64,000 nucleotides of DNA, from the NCBI RefSeq assembly GCF_041438865.1, contig NZ_CP109450.1:4078501-4142500 (forward strand). Direction: 5' to 3'. The notes beneath the pieces were generated by a model, which did no database searches, was not told the DNA's origin, and saw only the letters and a list, made by a program, of their open reading frames with translations. Positions 1-8,832 of this stretch are shown one piece after another. Numbering within the stretch: position 1 is the stretch's first letter; every line of letters starts with the position of its first letter. The position numbers were made by a program, and so were the translations under genes. The DNA is from Streptomyces sp. NBC_01471. GTDB lineage: Bacteria; Actinomycetota; Actinomycetes; Streptomycetales; Streptomycetaceae.

Positions 1-630
1 GAGCCGCTGTTCCCGCTCGGCGCGCTCCGCCCGTTCGACGAGACCGGCGACGACGGCACGCCGTTGGCCCACGTAGAGCCCGAGCAGCAGCGGCACCAGG
101 CAGGAGAAGACAAAGTTCACCGCGAACCAGGTCACCACAGTCCGGAAGCTGGACCACGCTGCCGCATTCCAGGGCGCGAGGGCCACCAGCCCGATACCGG
201 CCGATGCCCAGACGATCCGGCGGCTGTGCGGACCGCGATAGGCACCCTCCGCGTAGTAGGCGAGCGGCGTCACGAAAGCCGAGACCTGGAGGACCTTGGC
301 GAGCAGCCCGATGGCGAGTACCAGTTCGGGCGCCCGGCGCCGTGCGAGCAGCGGCAGTGCGCTCACCGCGGCGATCAGCAGATTCGCCCAGGGAGCGGCC
401 GGTCCCATGGAGGGGTTCTGGGCGCTGATCCACACCGCGAGCAGCAACGCGACGGCCGTCAGCACCAGATCCATGGCGCGCGCGGGCAGGAGGGGCGAGC
501 GGGGTACGGGCCGCGCCACGAGGCTCTGCGCCACGCCCCCGTAGCCGTCGCCGTCGCCGTCGCCGGAGGGCAGGAGTGCCCAGCTGCGCAGCGCGTTCCC
601 CAACTGGCGAGTGCGACTGGTGGTTCTCAC
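1..630 (-). CDS. Sensor histidine kinase, N-terminal part (runs off left edge)
   Basis: The minus strand is open from a GTG at 630 to the window edge (210 codons). After about 45 basic residues come several hydrophobic segments (starting MDLVLTAVALLLAVWISA), then a charged Arg/Glu-rich helix (GQRRAVVAGLVERAERAER). That layout, multi-pass sensor domain followed by a coiled linker, is typical of Streptomyces NarL-type sensor kinases. The dimerisation/His-box and ATPase domains would lie outside the window, so the kinase assignment is inferred from the N-terminal architecture only. It is divergent from the GH16 gene. The start is chosen as the first GTG upstream of the first membrane segment; internal ATGs are possible. 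Confidence 0.6.
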   Translation of the reverse strand, partial: MRTTSRTRQLGNALRSWALLPSGDGDGDGYGGVAQSLVARPVPRSPLLPARAMDLVLTAVALLLAVWISAQNPSMGPAAPWANLLIAAVSALPLLARRRAPELVLAIGLLAKVLQVSAFVTPLAYYAEGAYRGPHSRRIVWASAGIGLVALAPWNAAAWSSFRTVVTWFAVNFVFSCLVPLLLGLYVGQRRAVVAGLVERAERAEREQRL

Positions 631-956
631 CTGGCGAGGATAGGTGGTGCCGGATCATGGCACGTGACCCGAGCTGCAACCCCGTAGCGATATCGGCCCT
701 GTGCTGCCGCCTCCGCCTCCTCCGGCCTCGCGTGCTCCATGCCGCCCCACGGGCCCGCCGAAAGATGGGCGTGCCGGTCATCTTGCCGAACACCTGACCC
801 CTCGACACGCTGTGTCCATGACATGCCTGGGTGTCCGCCCCTGCCGGGACGGGCCGACGTACCTCGGCACCGCACCCCGGTGATGTCCCGTCAGAGGCGG
901 TGTGGACGCGCCGAAAGCGCGCCTATCCCCTCCCATCTCCCATGGAGGTCGGACGA
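631..956. other. Divergent intergenic region, no gene seen
   Basis: These 326 bp lie between the divergent sensor kinase and the GH16 gene, so both promoters should be here. No convincing coding frame or -10/-35 pair was found. A Shine-Dalgarno GGAGG at about 943-947 serves the GH16 start. Confidence 0.5.
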
Positions 957-2294
957 ATGCGCTTGAGTCGGGCAAGACGGCGGCGCGGCGGGTGGAAGAG
1001 AACGCTCGGGTTGCTCCCTGTCGTCGCCGTCATGGTGGCGACCACCCTCGTCGGTTCGTCGAACGCCGGGGCGACGGTGCCCTCGGCGCCGTCGGGGTTC
1101 ACCCTCACCTGGAGCGATGACTTCAACGGTGCCTCCGGCACCGGCATCGACCAGAGCCTGTGGAAGTACGACACCGGTGCGGGCAGCACGTTCGGCACCG
1201 GTGAGATCGAGACCATGACCAGCAGTACGTCCAACGTCCACTACGACGGCCAGGGCCATCTGGTGCTCCAGGCCCTGCACTCCGGTTCCGACCCGGCGAG
1301 CGGCTGGACGTCCGGACGCGTGGAGACCCAGGCGGCGGCCTTCGGAGCTCCGGCCGGCGGCGTCGTACGCATGGAGTCCGTCCTCCAGCAGCCCAACGTC
1401 ACCACCGCCAACGGCGCGGGCTACTGGCCGGCGTTCTGGATGCTCGGCTCGACGCTGCGGTCCGGCGTGACCTGGCCGAGGTCCGGTGAGGTCGACATCA
1501 TGGAGGACATCAACGGCCGCAGCTCCGATTTCAGCACCATCCACTGCGGCGTGAACCCGGGCGGCCCGTGCAACGAGTCGACCGGCATCGGCTCCGGCGA
1601 GCGTGCCTGTGCGGGCTGCCAGACCGGCTTCCACGACTACGCGGTGGAGATCGACCGCTCGGTTTCGCCGGAGCAGGTCCGGTTCTACCTCGACGGGACC
1701 AATTTCTTCACCGTCAAGGCCAACCAGGTCGATGCGACCACCTGGGCCGACGCGATCGACCACCCCTTCTTCATCATCTACGACCTGGCGATCGGCGGCG
1801 GCTTCCCGGCCGCGTACGGCGGTGGCCCGAACGCGGCCACGGTCTCCGGCGGCAAGCTGGTGATCGACTCGGTGGCCGTGTACAACAAGGCGGCCGGAGG
1901 CGGTCCGGTGACCGGCCGGCCGATCACCGGACCGGGCGGCAAGTGCGTGGACGTGGCGGGCGACGACACCGGCGGCGACGGCACCGCGGTCCAGCTCTGG
2001 GACTGCCAGGCGGCGGCGAAGGACCAGCACTGGACCTGGAGCGGCCAGACCCTGCGGACCCTCGGCAGGTGCCTGGACATCGCCGGCGGCGTCAACGCCA
2101 ACGGCACGAAGCTCCAACTGGCCACCTGCAACGGTGGCGGTTACCAGAACTGGGTCGCCAACGCCGACGGTTCCCTCTCCAACCCGACCACGGGCCGCTG
2201 CGTCGACTCCCCGTCCGGCGCCACCGCCAACGGCACCCGACTCCAGATCTACGACTGCAACGGCTCGCCCGCCCAGAAGTTCGCCCTGACCTGA
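957..2294 (+). CDS. Secreted GH16 endo-beta-1,3-glucanase-like enzyme with ricin-type CBM13
   Basis: Predicted 445-residue secreted glycoside hydrolase. A long signal peptide (Arg-rich start, hydrophobic core around residues 17-35, AxA-like site) is followed by a GH16 domain. Its signature GEVDIMED places the nucleophile at E178 and the acid/base at E183. Residues of about 320-445 form a ricin-type (CBM13) trefoil with three QxW-like repeats. GH16 plus CBM13 in Streptomyces usually attacks laminarin or fungal beta-1,3-glucan outside the cell. The start is ATG 957, preceded by GGAGG; an in-frame upstream start at 831 would bury the signal peptide. The gene is followed immediately by a strong hairpin. 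Confidence 0.9.
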   Translation: MRLSRARRRRGGWKRTLGLLPVVAVMVATTLVGSSNAGATVPSAPSGFTLTWSDDFNGASGTGIDQSLWKYDTGAGSTFGTGEIETMTSSTSNVHYDGQGHLVLQALHSGSDPASGWTSGRVETQAAAFGAPAGGVVRMESVLQQPNVTTANGAGYWPAFWMLGSTLRSGVTWPRSGEVDIMEDINGRSSDFSTIHCGVNPGGPCNESTGIGSGERACAGCQTGFHDYAVEIDRSVSPEQVRFYLDGTNFFTVKANQVDATTWADAIDHPFFIIYDLAIGGGFPAAYGGGPNAATVSGGKLVIDSVAVYNKAAGGGPVTGRPITGPGGKCVDVAGDDTGGDGTAVQLWDCQAAAKDQHWTWSGQTLRTLGRCLDIAGGVNANGTKLQLATCNGGGYQNWVANADGSLSNPTTGRCVDSPSGATANGTRLQIYDCNGSPAQKFALT

Positions 2295-2313
2295 GCCTCT
2301 CTCCTGGTACGCC

Positions 2314-2345
2314 GAAGGGCCCCACCGCGAACGGTGGGGCCCTTC
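2314..2345. terminator. Perfect 14-bp hairpin after GH16 gene
   Basis: GAAGGGCCCCACCG and its exact complement are separated by a 4-nt loop (CGAA). It ends the GH16 gene. On the minus strand it also sits about 25 nt beyond the displaced tRNA-Ser 3' part, so it was probably the original tRNA-Ser terminator before the island inserted. Confidence 0.8.
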
Positions 2346-2369
2346 GACATCGTGCCCGGTGAGGGCAAC

Positions 2370-2424
2370 TGCGGAGGATACGAGATTCGAACTCGTGAGG
2401 GGTTGCCCCCAACACGCTTTCCAA
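2370..2424 (-). repeat. Attachment site copy: displaced tRNA-Ser 3' part (55 bp)
   Basis: Identical to 8887-8941. It contains the tRNA 3' acceptor strand, T arm, long variable arm and part of the anticodon arm, but no 5' half. Homology stops abruptly at 2425 (A here, G at 8942). This is the att site distal to the intact tRNA. Confidence 0.9.
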
Positions 2425-2610
2425 ATGTTCGTCCGGGGGTTCGGAGGTGGCCGGAAGCGTCAACACCTGCGGCGGAGCTGAGGTGGGCGGCGTGTCCGAA
2501 CGCTGCTGTACGCCGGTGAATGAGACCAGAACTGAGTCCAGGTCCTTCGATGGTCGCGGTGGATCAGCGCGGTTCGAGACACTCACCCTGACATGCTGGC
2601 AGCGGCAGAA

Positions 2611-2850
2611 TCAGGCATTCCGACCGGCGGCGCTGAGGCGCCATTCCAGCACCTGCGGTACTTCGCTGAACTCGACAGCGTGCTCGCCCGCGTAGCGTTT
2701 CAGGGCGTCTCGTACCTCGCCGGGCGCCACGCAGAAGAAACCTTTCTGTGCCTGGCGCAGGCGTGTCTTCAGGCCGACCGCGTCCTTGCTGAAGATGAGG
2801 GCGTGCACGTCGAAGCGGAAGGGAACGGCAGCCGCGATGCCGTCGCGTTT
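2611..2850 (-). pseudogene. Fragment of a GIY-YIG/T5orf172-type protein
   Basis: The frame reads VPFRFDVHALIFSKDAVGLKTR, then GFFCVAPGEVRDALKR and FSEVPQVLEWRLS. This resembles the end of the T5orf172 (GIY-YIG related, DUF4041-type) domain, but a stretch of roughly ten residues that usually separates the first two blocks is missing, and no start codon or upstream domain precedes it in frame. Just upstream (about 2848-3008) another minus-strand frame encodes FLARPRIFTLLLGHRWNRLH and DIKIDGNYEPTFTIQ, an unrecognised piece in a different frame. I read the area as decayed coding DNA at the island border. Confidence 0.55.
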
Positions 2851-3090
2851 GGATGGTGAAGGTGGGCTCGTAGTTTCCGTCGATCTTGATGTCCTCGTGG
2901 GCCACGGTCTCGTGCAGTCGATTCCACCGGTGACCGAGGAGAAGCGTGAAGATCCTCGGACGGGCGAGGAAGCGTGGCCGGTACCAGCAGCGGTCGAAAG
3001 GGACTGACAGACCCTCATCAAGGTGCTTATGATCACGGGGATGAAAAACTACTCCTCGTATGGATCGGGGGAATCATTCGCGAACGGTGA

Positions 3091-4587
3091 GTGCTGATGG
3101 CACTTGACTTCGCGAACACGATTCCCTCCCACCTGTTGATGTGGCAGCGCGTGCGTGAGTACGCCGTGCCGCCGTCCATGATCGAGACTGCGACCGCACG
3201 GCGTGCGGTCGGCGATTGGGTGGGGGCCTGTGCCGCCGCTCGGGTCGACCTCGATCTCGATCTGCGCGCCCTGCGCGACCGCCACGGAACTGATCTCGTC
3301 ATCCGCCTTCGTGCGGATCTGCGTCGGCTGGCCCCGGATCTGCTCCGTTGGCACATGCCCCGGATCGCCCCTGACGGGCGGCTCCGGCCCGGCCTGACCA
3401 TCTCCCTGGCCCGATACCGGAGTTCCGGAGCAACGCCGCTGCAATTGGTGGTGCGGACATCGCCGGCCTGGGCGGACGCCGGACAGCGGATGTCCCTGTC
3501 CCTGTGGGAAGAGTCCGGGATCGGCGCCCGGAGACACCATCCGCACCCGCATCCCAACCGGCGTTTCCGGCTCGACCTGCACCGGCATCTCTGGGACTCC
3601 GGGCGGTGCGGCGAACTGACGTGGCGGTGCGGTGCGGGCGGGACGTCGTTCCTGGCGCCGCCCGGTCGGCCCTGCGCGCCGGCCCGGCCGGACGTGCCAG
3701 ACCTGTCCGATCGGTCCGCTGTCCACGACTGCTCGTGGGCGTCGGCACGGTGGGCCGCCGAGGCCGAGTTGCTGTTGGCGGCCGAGAGCCGCTCTCGCGG
3801 GGCTTTCACCGTGCGGCTCGACGCGCGGAGCCGCGCCGTGCTCGAACTCGTCGCCCCCGACGACAGCCACGCCCCGACGATGCGGCCGCTGCGGGAAGCG
3901 CTGCCGCCTCAGGAGATTGCGGCGCTTCCGATGCTGCCGGAAGCGGCGGCCCGGGCCCTTCCGGATCTGGAGCTGCTGCGGGCCGGGCTGGTCGTGTCCG
4001 ATCGGCTGCATCCGCTTGTCGCCTCAGCACTGGCGGTGGCCGACTCGGGGCCGGTGACCCGCTCCGCTCCCCGGCCCAGCGATCCGCACCGGGTGGAATG
4101 CCGGGGCGAGATCCACCGAATCGCGCTGCGGGACGGCGCACTTACGGCGGTCGATCACGATCCGGCTCAACTACGCCGTGAGGAGCTGTTGGTGGCGCTC
4201 GGCGGGCCCTCGTTGCCCTGCCTGCGAGCGATCGACGCGGTTCACCGCGACCCGGAGGCACTGCCCGCGATCCGGGAGCGGCTCGGCCACGGTGACGTCG
4301 CTGGAGCGCTGAACGTGGTCGAGGCGTTGCTCGGTCCTGGTGCGGTCCTGCGGCAAGGGCAACTCCGCGACGAACTGGAGTCGGCTGCGGCCGGCCGCAT
4401 CGATCACGGGCTCTTCCGCTCGGGACTGGTCGCCGTGCACCCCGCTGCCGGTGCGGTGAGGGGCGAGAACTCCTCCGGCTCGGAGCACGCGAAACCGGGC
4501 CATCGGCCCCGGCTCGACCGCCGTACGCCCGCCGTGCTGCGCCTCAAGCGGATCAGTCGGGCACGGCCCCGTACAGGCCTGGCCTGA
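3091..4587 (+). CDS. Unknown protein, first gene of the MoxR/VWA module
   Basis: Unrecognised soluble protein of about 498 residues. It has no signal peptide or membrane segment. The N-terminal half is rich in Leu/Arg/Asp helices (VDLDLDLRALRDRHGTDLVIR), the centre has a His-rich loop (RRHHPHPHPNRR) around residues 149-160, and the C-terminal tail is basic. It is followed after 130 bp by a MoxR-type ATPase and then a VWA metallopeptidase-like gene in the same direction. By analogy with the ternary systems built on MoxR and VWA proteins it may be the third, system-specific component (sensor or effector). GTG 3091 and ATG 3097 are both possible starts. Function unknown. Confidence 0.75.
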   Translation: MLMALDFANTIPSHLLMWQRVREYAVPPSMIETATARRAVGDWVGACAAARVDLDLDLRALRDRHGTDLVIRLRADLRRLAPDLLRWHMPRIAPDGRLRPGLTISLARYRSSGATPLQLVVRTSPAWADAGQRMSLSLWEESGIGARRHHPHPHPNRRFRLDLHRHLWDSGRCGELTWRCGAGGTSFLAPPGRPCAPARPDVPDLSDRSAVHDCSWASARWAAEAELLLAAESRSRGAFTVRLDARSRAVLELVAPDDSHAPTMRPLREALPPQEIAALPMLPEAAARALPDLELLRAGLVVSDRLHPLVASALAVADSGPVTRSAPRPSDPHRVECRGEIHRIALRDGALTAVDHDPAQLRREELLVALGGPSLPCLRAIDAVHRDPEALPAIRERLGHGDVAGALNVVEALLGPGAVLRQGQLRDELESAAAGRIDHGLFRSGLVAVHPAAGAVRGENSSGSEHAKPGHRPRLDRRTPAVLRLKRISRARPRTGLA

Positions 4588-4717
4588 CCCGACTACCGGG
4601 CGCTCGCCCGGCCGACTGAACCACCTGCCTCCCGCGCGAGCGCGTTCCGTGCCGCACGACTTCACCACCCCAACGGGGCGGGCCGCCCCGTTCCTCTATC
4701 CCACCCAGGTGATGCCC

Positions 4718-5974
4718 ATGACTTCCAGTACTCTTCTGCCCGGAACCGACACCCAGCTCGTGGTCGCCGAGGACCTCTTGGACCTGTTGCGGACCACCAC
4801 CACCGAACTGCGCCCCGACGAGCAGCTTGAAGCGCTCACCCTGGCTGTCGCGGCTGATCTGCCCGTACTGCTGTGGGGCGAGCCGGGCATCGGCAAAACC
4901 GCCGCCCTGACGCAGCTCGCTGCCTCACTCAACCTGCCACTGAAGACCGTGATCGCCAGCGTCCATGAGCCGACCGATTTCTCCGGACTGCCCATCGTCG
5001 GCGACGACCCGACGGTGCAGGGGGTGCCGATGGCGCCGCCGCAGTGGGCCGTGGAACTCGTGCGGGCCGGAAAGGGGTTGCTTTTCCTGGACGAACTCTC
5101 CACTGCCACACCGGCAGTTCAGGCCGCGCTGCTCCGAGTCGTTCTGGAGCGGAGGGTTGGTGCGCTGCAACTGCCTCCGGGGGTGCGGATCGTAGCCGCC
5201 GCCAATCCGCGTGCCTCGGCGGCGGACGGCTGGGAGCTCAGCCCTCCGCTGGCGAACCGGTTCGTGCATCTGTACTGGGTGCACGACCGGGAGGTGGTGG
5301 TGCGCGGGCTGGGCGGGATCTGGCCCCGGGCGGAACTGCCCCGGCTGGTGCCGGAGCGACTGGCAGAGGCGGTGGCCTACGCCCGGCGCGCAGTCTGCGG
5401 ATTCCTGGAAGCTCGGCCGACGCTCATCCATCGGCTGCCGAGCACCGAGACGCGGCGCGGCGGTGCTTGGCCGTCGCCACGGAGTTGGGAGGCAGCGTTG
5501 ACCTTGCTGGCCTTCGGTACGGCGGCCTCCGCTTCCCGGGAGGTGCTGGCGCTGCTGGTGCGAGGCGCGGTGGGAGACGGGCCAGGGCTCGAACTCCTCG
5601 CCCATCTGGACCGGATGGAATTGCCCGACCCGGAGTCGTTGCTGGCCGATCCGGCCTCGGCCGAGCTGCCGGAGCGAGGTGATCTGCGGCAGGCCGCGCT
5701 GGAGGCGGTGGTGGCCGCCGTAGGGGCACGGCCGCGGCGGGCACGGTGGGAGGCGGCATGGGCGGTGCTGGTGAGGGCGCTGGAGACCGGCGCCCCGGAC
5801 CTGCTGGTCGCACCGGCGACCGCGCTGGCCGCGCTGCGGCGCGACGACTGGGAGGTGCCGGAGGCACTGGATCGGTTGGCGGGGGTGATCGGTCTCGTCC
5901 GGCTGGCGGATCAGTCGGTGGGGCGGGTTGCGGCGGCGGCCGACGCCGGGCGTACGACGGGGGCGCCGCGATGA
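4718..5974 (+). CDS. MoxR-type AAA+ ATPase
   Basis: A 418-residue AAA+ ATPase. Walker A is GEPGIGKT at residues 54-61, Walker B is GLLFLDE near 121-127, followed by STATPAVQAALLRVVLERRVG and a sensor-1-like AAANPR. This pattern marks the MoxR branch, which acts as a chaperone or remodeller of VWA-domain partners. The partner is the next gene, whose ATG overlaps this stop codon (ATGA), implying translational coupling. The start at ATG 4718 is chosen for the AGGTG eight bases upstream; a GTG at 4649 would add 23 poorly conserved-looking residues. It lies inside the tRNA-Ser island. Confidence 0.85.
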   Translation: MTSSTLLPGTDTQLVVAEDLLDLLRTTTTELRPDEQLEALTLAVAADLPVLLWGEPGIGKTAALTQLAASLNLPLKTVIASVHEPTDFSGLPIVGDDPTVQGVPMAPPQWAVELVRAGKGLLFLDELSTATPAVQAALLRVVLERRVGALQLPPGVRIVAAANPRASAADGWELSPPLANRFVHLYWVHDREVVVRGLGGIWPRAELPRLVPERLAEAVAYARRAVCGFLEARPTLIHRLPSTETRRGGAWPSPRSWEAALTLLAFGTAASASREVLALLVRGAVGDGPGLELLAHLDRMELPDPESLLADPASAELPERGDLRQAALEAVVAAVGARPRRARWEAAWAVLVRALETGAPDLLVAPATALAALRRDDWEVPEALDRLAGVIGLVRLADQSVGRVAAAADAGRTTGAPR

Positions 5975-7311
5975 CGGAAGCCGCGAAGCGCCCGGGGCCG
6001 TACCCGATGCCCCGGCCCTCGCCGCCTCGCCCGGCGCGGTCCGCAGTGCTGAGACCGGTGGCCGGCTCGGGCCGACCGCACGGCCGGCCCGGTCTCCCGC
6101 TGGACATGGAGAAGCTGCTGGCCGCCAGGCTGCACGCGGTGAAGGTCCGTCCCTACCTGGCCGGCGCACTCTTCGCGCTGCACGTGGTGGAGGACCGGTC
6201 GGTGCCGACGATGGCGGTGGACGCGCACTGGCGCTGCTATGTCTCCTCCGGTTTCGTGGCGCGCACTCCGGTGGAGGAACTGGCGGGCGTCTGGGTGCAC
6301 GAGGTCTCCCACCTGCTCCGGGACCACCACGGGCGGGGCGAGCGGTATGCGCGGGAGTACGGGGAGCGTGGGCCGGGCGAGCGGTTGCGGCGGAACATCG
6401 CGGCCGACTTCGAGATCAACGACGACATCTACGGCGACGGTCTGCCCCTACCGGCCGGGGCGGTGTTGCCGTCGCTGCTGCGGCTGCCCGACGGACTGCT
6501 GATGGAGGAATACCTCCGGAGGGCGTCGATGTCGGGGCTCGCCGCGGAAGTGGCCTGGCTGGACTGTGGCAGTGGGGCCGACGGACAGCACCGGTCGTGG
6601 GAACTGGGACCCGACGGGGCACACGGGCTGAGCAAGCAGCAGCGGGACGCGGTCCGTTTCCGGGTCGCCGAGGGGATCAAGGGCCGTCCGGGCGACGCTC
6701 CGGAGGGTTGGCGCCGGTGGGCGGACGAGGCATTTCATCCATCCCAGCCGTGGCGGCAGTTATTGGGGGCGGCGGTCCGCTCCGCGGTGAGCGCGTCGGG
6801 ACCGGGCGAGGACCACAGTTACCGACGTCCGTCCCGCCGATCGGCCGCTGTTCCCGGGGTGTTGTTGCCGAGCCTGCGCCGCACGCCACCCCGGGTCTGC
6901 GTCGTGATCGACACCTCAAGGTCGGTGAGCGATGCGGAGCTGGGAAGTGCGCTGCTGGAGGTGGCCGCGATCTCGCGGTCAGTGGGCGGGCGGCGTGACC
7001 TGGTGTCGGTGATCTCCTGTGACGCGGCGGCCGGGGTCGCCGTCCCACTCTGCCGCGCCGAGAGCATCGAACTTGTCGGCGGCGGGGGAACGGATCTGCG
7101 CTCCGGTTTCGCCCGCGCGCTCCGCTCCCGGCCGCGCCCGGACGTGATCGTCGCCTTGACGGACGGTCAGACGCCTTGGCCCTCCGCGCAGCCATCCTGC
7201 CGCACCGTCGTGGGTCTCTTCCCCCGTCCAGCGAGCGCAGCGGACGAACAGAACCCTGAGTACGCCCCGGACGCCCCGCCACCGTGGGCCCGCGTTGTCA
7301 CCATCGGCTGA
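5971..7311 (+). CDS. VWA-domain metallopeptidase-like protein (DUF2201/COG3864 type)
   Basis: A 446-residue protein with two parts. The N-terminal part carries HEVSH at residues 110-114, a zincin-like metal-binding helix, followed by a conserved-looking ADFEINDD. The C-terminal part is a von Willebrand A domain with a complete MIDAS: DTSRS at 314-318, a downstream GGGGTDLRSG and ALTDGQTPW. This matches the predicted metallopeptidase family that pairs with MoxR ATPases. The ATG overlaps the stop of the ATPase gene. It likely forms a complex with the ATPase that binds a target via MIDAS. Whether the zincin site is active cannot be told from sequence. Confidence 0.82.
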   Translation: MTEAAKRPGPYPMPRPSPPRPARSAVLRPVAGSGRPHGRPGLPLDMEKLLAARLHAVKVRPYLAGALFALHVVEDRSVPTMAVDAHWRCYVSSGFVARTPVEELAGVWVHEVSHLLRDHHGRGERYAREYGERGPGERLRRNIAADFEINDDIYGDGLPLPAGAVLPSLLRLPDGLLMEEYLRRASMSGLAAEVAWLDCGSGADGQHRSWELGPDGAHGLSKQQRDAVRFRVAEGIKGRPGDAPEGWRRWADEAFHPSQPWRQLLGAAVRSAVSASGPGEDHSYRRPSRRSAAVPGVLLPSLRRTPPRVCVVIDTSRSVSDAELGSALLEVAAISRSVGGRRDLVSVISCDAAAGVAVPLCRAESIELVGGGGTDLRSGFARALRSRPRPDVIVALTDGQTPWPSAQPSCRTVVGLFPRPASAADEQNPEYAPDAPPPWARVVTIG

Positions 7312-7627
7312 GAAGGCGCAACGGCGCGGCGCCACCACCGGGGATGCTTTGCCGGCCGGGTGTGCGCCCACCCGGCGAAGGGGGACCCGTGACCACCATT
7401 GCGGCGGCTGACACAGGGACTGGCCAAGGGCATGGGCGGGGGCGGCCCGCGTCACCCGATCACCGGTGTCGTCGGAGGCGGCATCGAGGTAACGATCAAT
7501 ATCGGCCCGGTCGGCGCGCTGCCCTCAGGTGGGGAGGCCGACGGGGACGTACTTGCCCGGTGAGAGCAGTGGCGGGTGCGTCACGGAGGGCGAATTCAAC
7601 CAGCCATGGCCGCTCCGGCGGCGGTCG
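7312..7627. other. Convergent intergenic region, only a weak small ORF
   Basis: Between the VWA gene and the minus-strand zinc-finger-like gene there is a weak 43-codon frame at 7432-7563 (MGGGGPRHPITGVVGGG...) without a clear ribosome site. It could be a remnant, but I do not call it as a gene. No good terminator hairpin was seen. Confidence 0.4.
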
Positions 7628-8374
7628 TTATTTTCTCGTAGCTGCCTTCGCGGAGGCGTCCTGACAGGACTTACAGGGCCGGAGGCTCGTCATTTCCTTG
7701 GCGGTGGCGAGCCGGGGGCGGTTGATGATGCGACCGTCCTTGTCGAGGAAGAAGTGGCTGCATCCCAGTCTGTGGCGGGCTCGGGCGGGGGCACCGGTGG
7801 GGCCGCCGTCCTTCAGGCTGACCGGTTCATAGATGACGTTGATGTCAGGCCAGTAGCCGTGGGTGCGGTCGAACCAGGCGATGAAGTCGACGACGCCGCC
7901 GAGCTGGCGGACCCGCTCGTGCAAGGCGGTCTGGTCGTGCCCGCTGGCGAAGTGCTTGCCGGCTGGAATCGGTTCGTCGCATCCGCAGGCGCAGACTGTC
8001 TGCTCCTCGGGGGCGTTGAAGTACCCGATGGGGTTGCGCTGCGGCGGAATGGGCGAGGGCGCGCCGACGTAGGCGTCGTGCATCGGGTGGCCGGTGGTGA
8101 GGATCTCGCCGTGGATCACAGAGCGGCCCGAGCTTTGCCGTCCTGTGGTGGCGGGCTCGACGCGATCGATGGCGACGGCGAGTACGCCCCGGCCGTCGTG
8201 AGTGATCAAGGCGAAGCGTTCGCGTTGGGCACGTTCGCCGAGGTGCCAGGTGCCGTGCGTGGCGTCGTAGAGCGCCATCGGGCTCATGGTCGGGCCGTAG
8301 CCGATCCGGTCGCGTCCGAGTTCGTCCTCGGCGGGATCGATCGGCTGCTCGACGCCTGCACCAATTACGATCAC
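7628..8374 (-). CDS. Unknown protein with zinc-finger-like motifs
   Basis: A 248-residue protein starting at GTG 8374, with GGAGG about seven bases upstream. Residues from about 128 contain CACGCDEPIPAGKHFASGHD, a Cys/His cluster seen in several actinobacterial DNA-associated proteins. Near the C-terminus are CSHFFLDKDGRIINRPRLAT and LRPCKSCQ, a second possible metal site. The middle contains an aromatic IAWFDRTHGYWPDINVIYEP. I do not recognise the family; a nucleic-acid or nuclease-related role is only a guess from the Cys/His clusters. It is transcribed towards the MoxR/VWA module and has an AT-rich upstream region (8390-8425) that probably holds its promoter. Confidence 0.7.
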   Translation of the reverse strand: MIVIGAGVEQPIDPAEDELGRDRIGYGPTMSPMALYDATHGTWHLGERAQRERFALITHDGRGVLAVAIDRVEPATTGRQSSGRSVIHGEILTTGHPMHDAYVGAPSPIPPQRNPIGYFNAPEEQTVCACGCDEPIPAGKHFASGHDQTALHERVRQLGGVVDFIAWFDRTHGYWPDINVIYEPVSLKDGGPTGAPARARHRLGCSHFFLDKDGRIINRPRLATAKEMTSLRPCKSCQDASAKAATRK

Positions 8375-8832
8375 AGCTACCTCCGTAGTGGATACCTTTA
8401 ATGGCGGGGTGTATTAACTATAGGTCCCGCTGTGGTTACTTTGGTAGCCCCGGATGTGTATGTATTGGTGACAGGTGTGCCGGCGGCGACGCGTCAAACA
8501 TGGACGTGACTTCGTGCCGCGCTGCGCGGCGTTGGCGAAGTGCGTCGCGGAGCCCGGCTGCCGGGCTCCGCGAATCCATGCGGCGGCCTGGTCGGCGCCG
8601 CCGCCGAGGTCTGCTCCTCATCGGGATTCCCGAACGGGTCGCGATGCAGACCATGGGGTGGCGTGCGCCGCGACGGTTGCCCGCTGCCGGCACGTCGCGG
8701 GCGGCATCCTGATGACGTCGCGCAGCGGTTGGGCGGTCTGATCCGGGAGGTGACCAAGGGCGACGATTCCAGCGGAACGGGGGGGGGGGGCGGCGAAGCC
8801 CGCATCGAGACCGTGGATGAGGCCGCGAACGA
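8375..8832. other. Island end without recognisable genes
   Basis: About 460 bp between the zinc-finger-like gene and the tRNA-Ser terminator. Several frames stay open because of the GC content, but none resembles a known protein. This is where the integrase would be expected, and none is detected. A run of 12 G occurs at 8779-8790. Confidence 0.5.

Noticed and set aside
831..956. Upstream in-frame extension of the GH16 gene
   Set aside because: It would place 42 residues before the signal peptide; ATG 957 has a good ribosome site.
891..2117. 408-codon minus-strand frame over the GH16 gene
   Set aside because: Antisense shadow; the plus strand has signal peptide, GH16 and ricin domains.
2564..3036. 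Complete gene at the island left end
   Set aside because: Similarity switches between two frames and key parts are missing; treated as a pseudogene fragment.
7432..7563. 43-codon ORF between the VWA gene and the zinc-finger-like gene
   Set aside because: No clear ribosome site and Gly-rich; may be a remnant, so not called.
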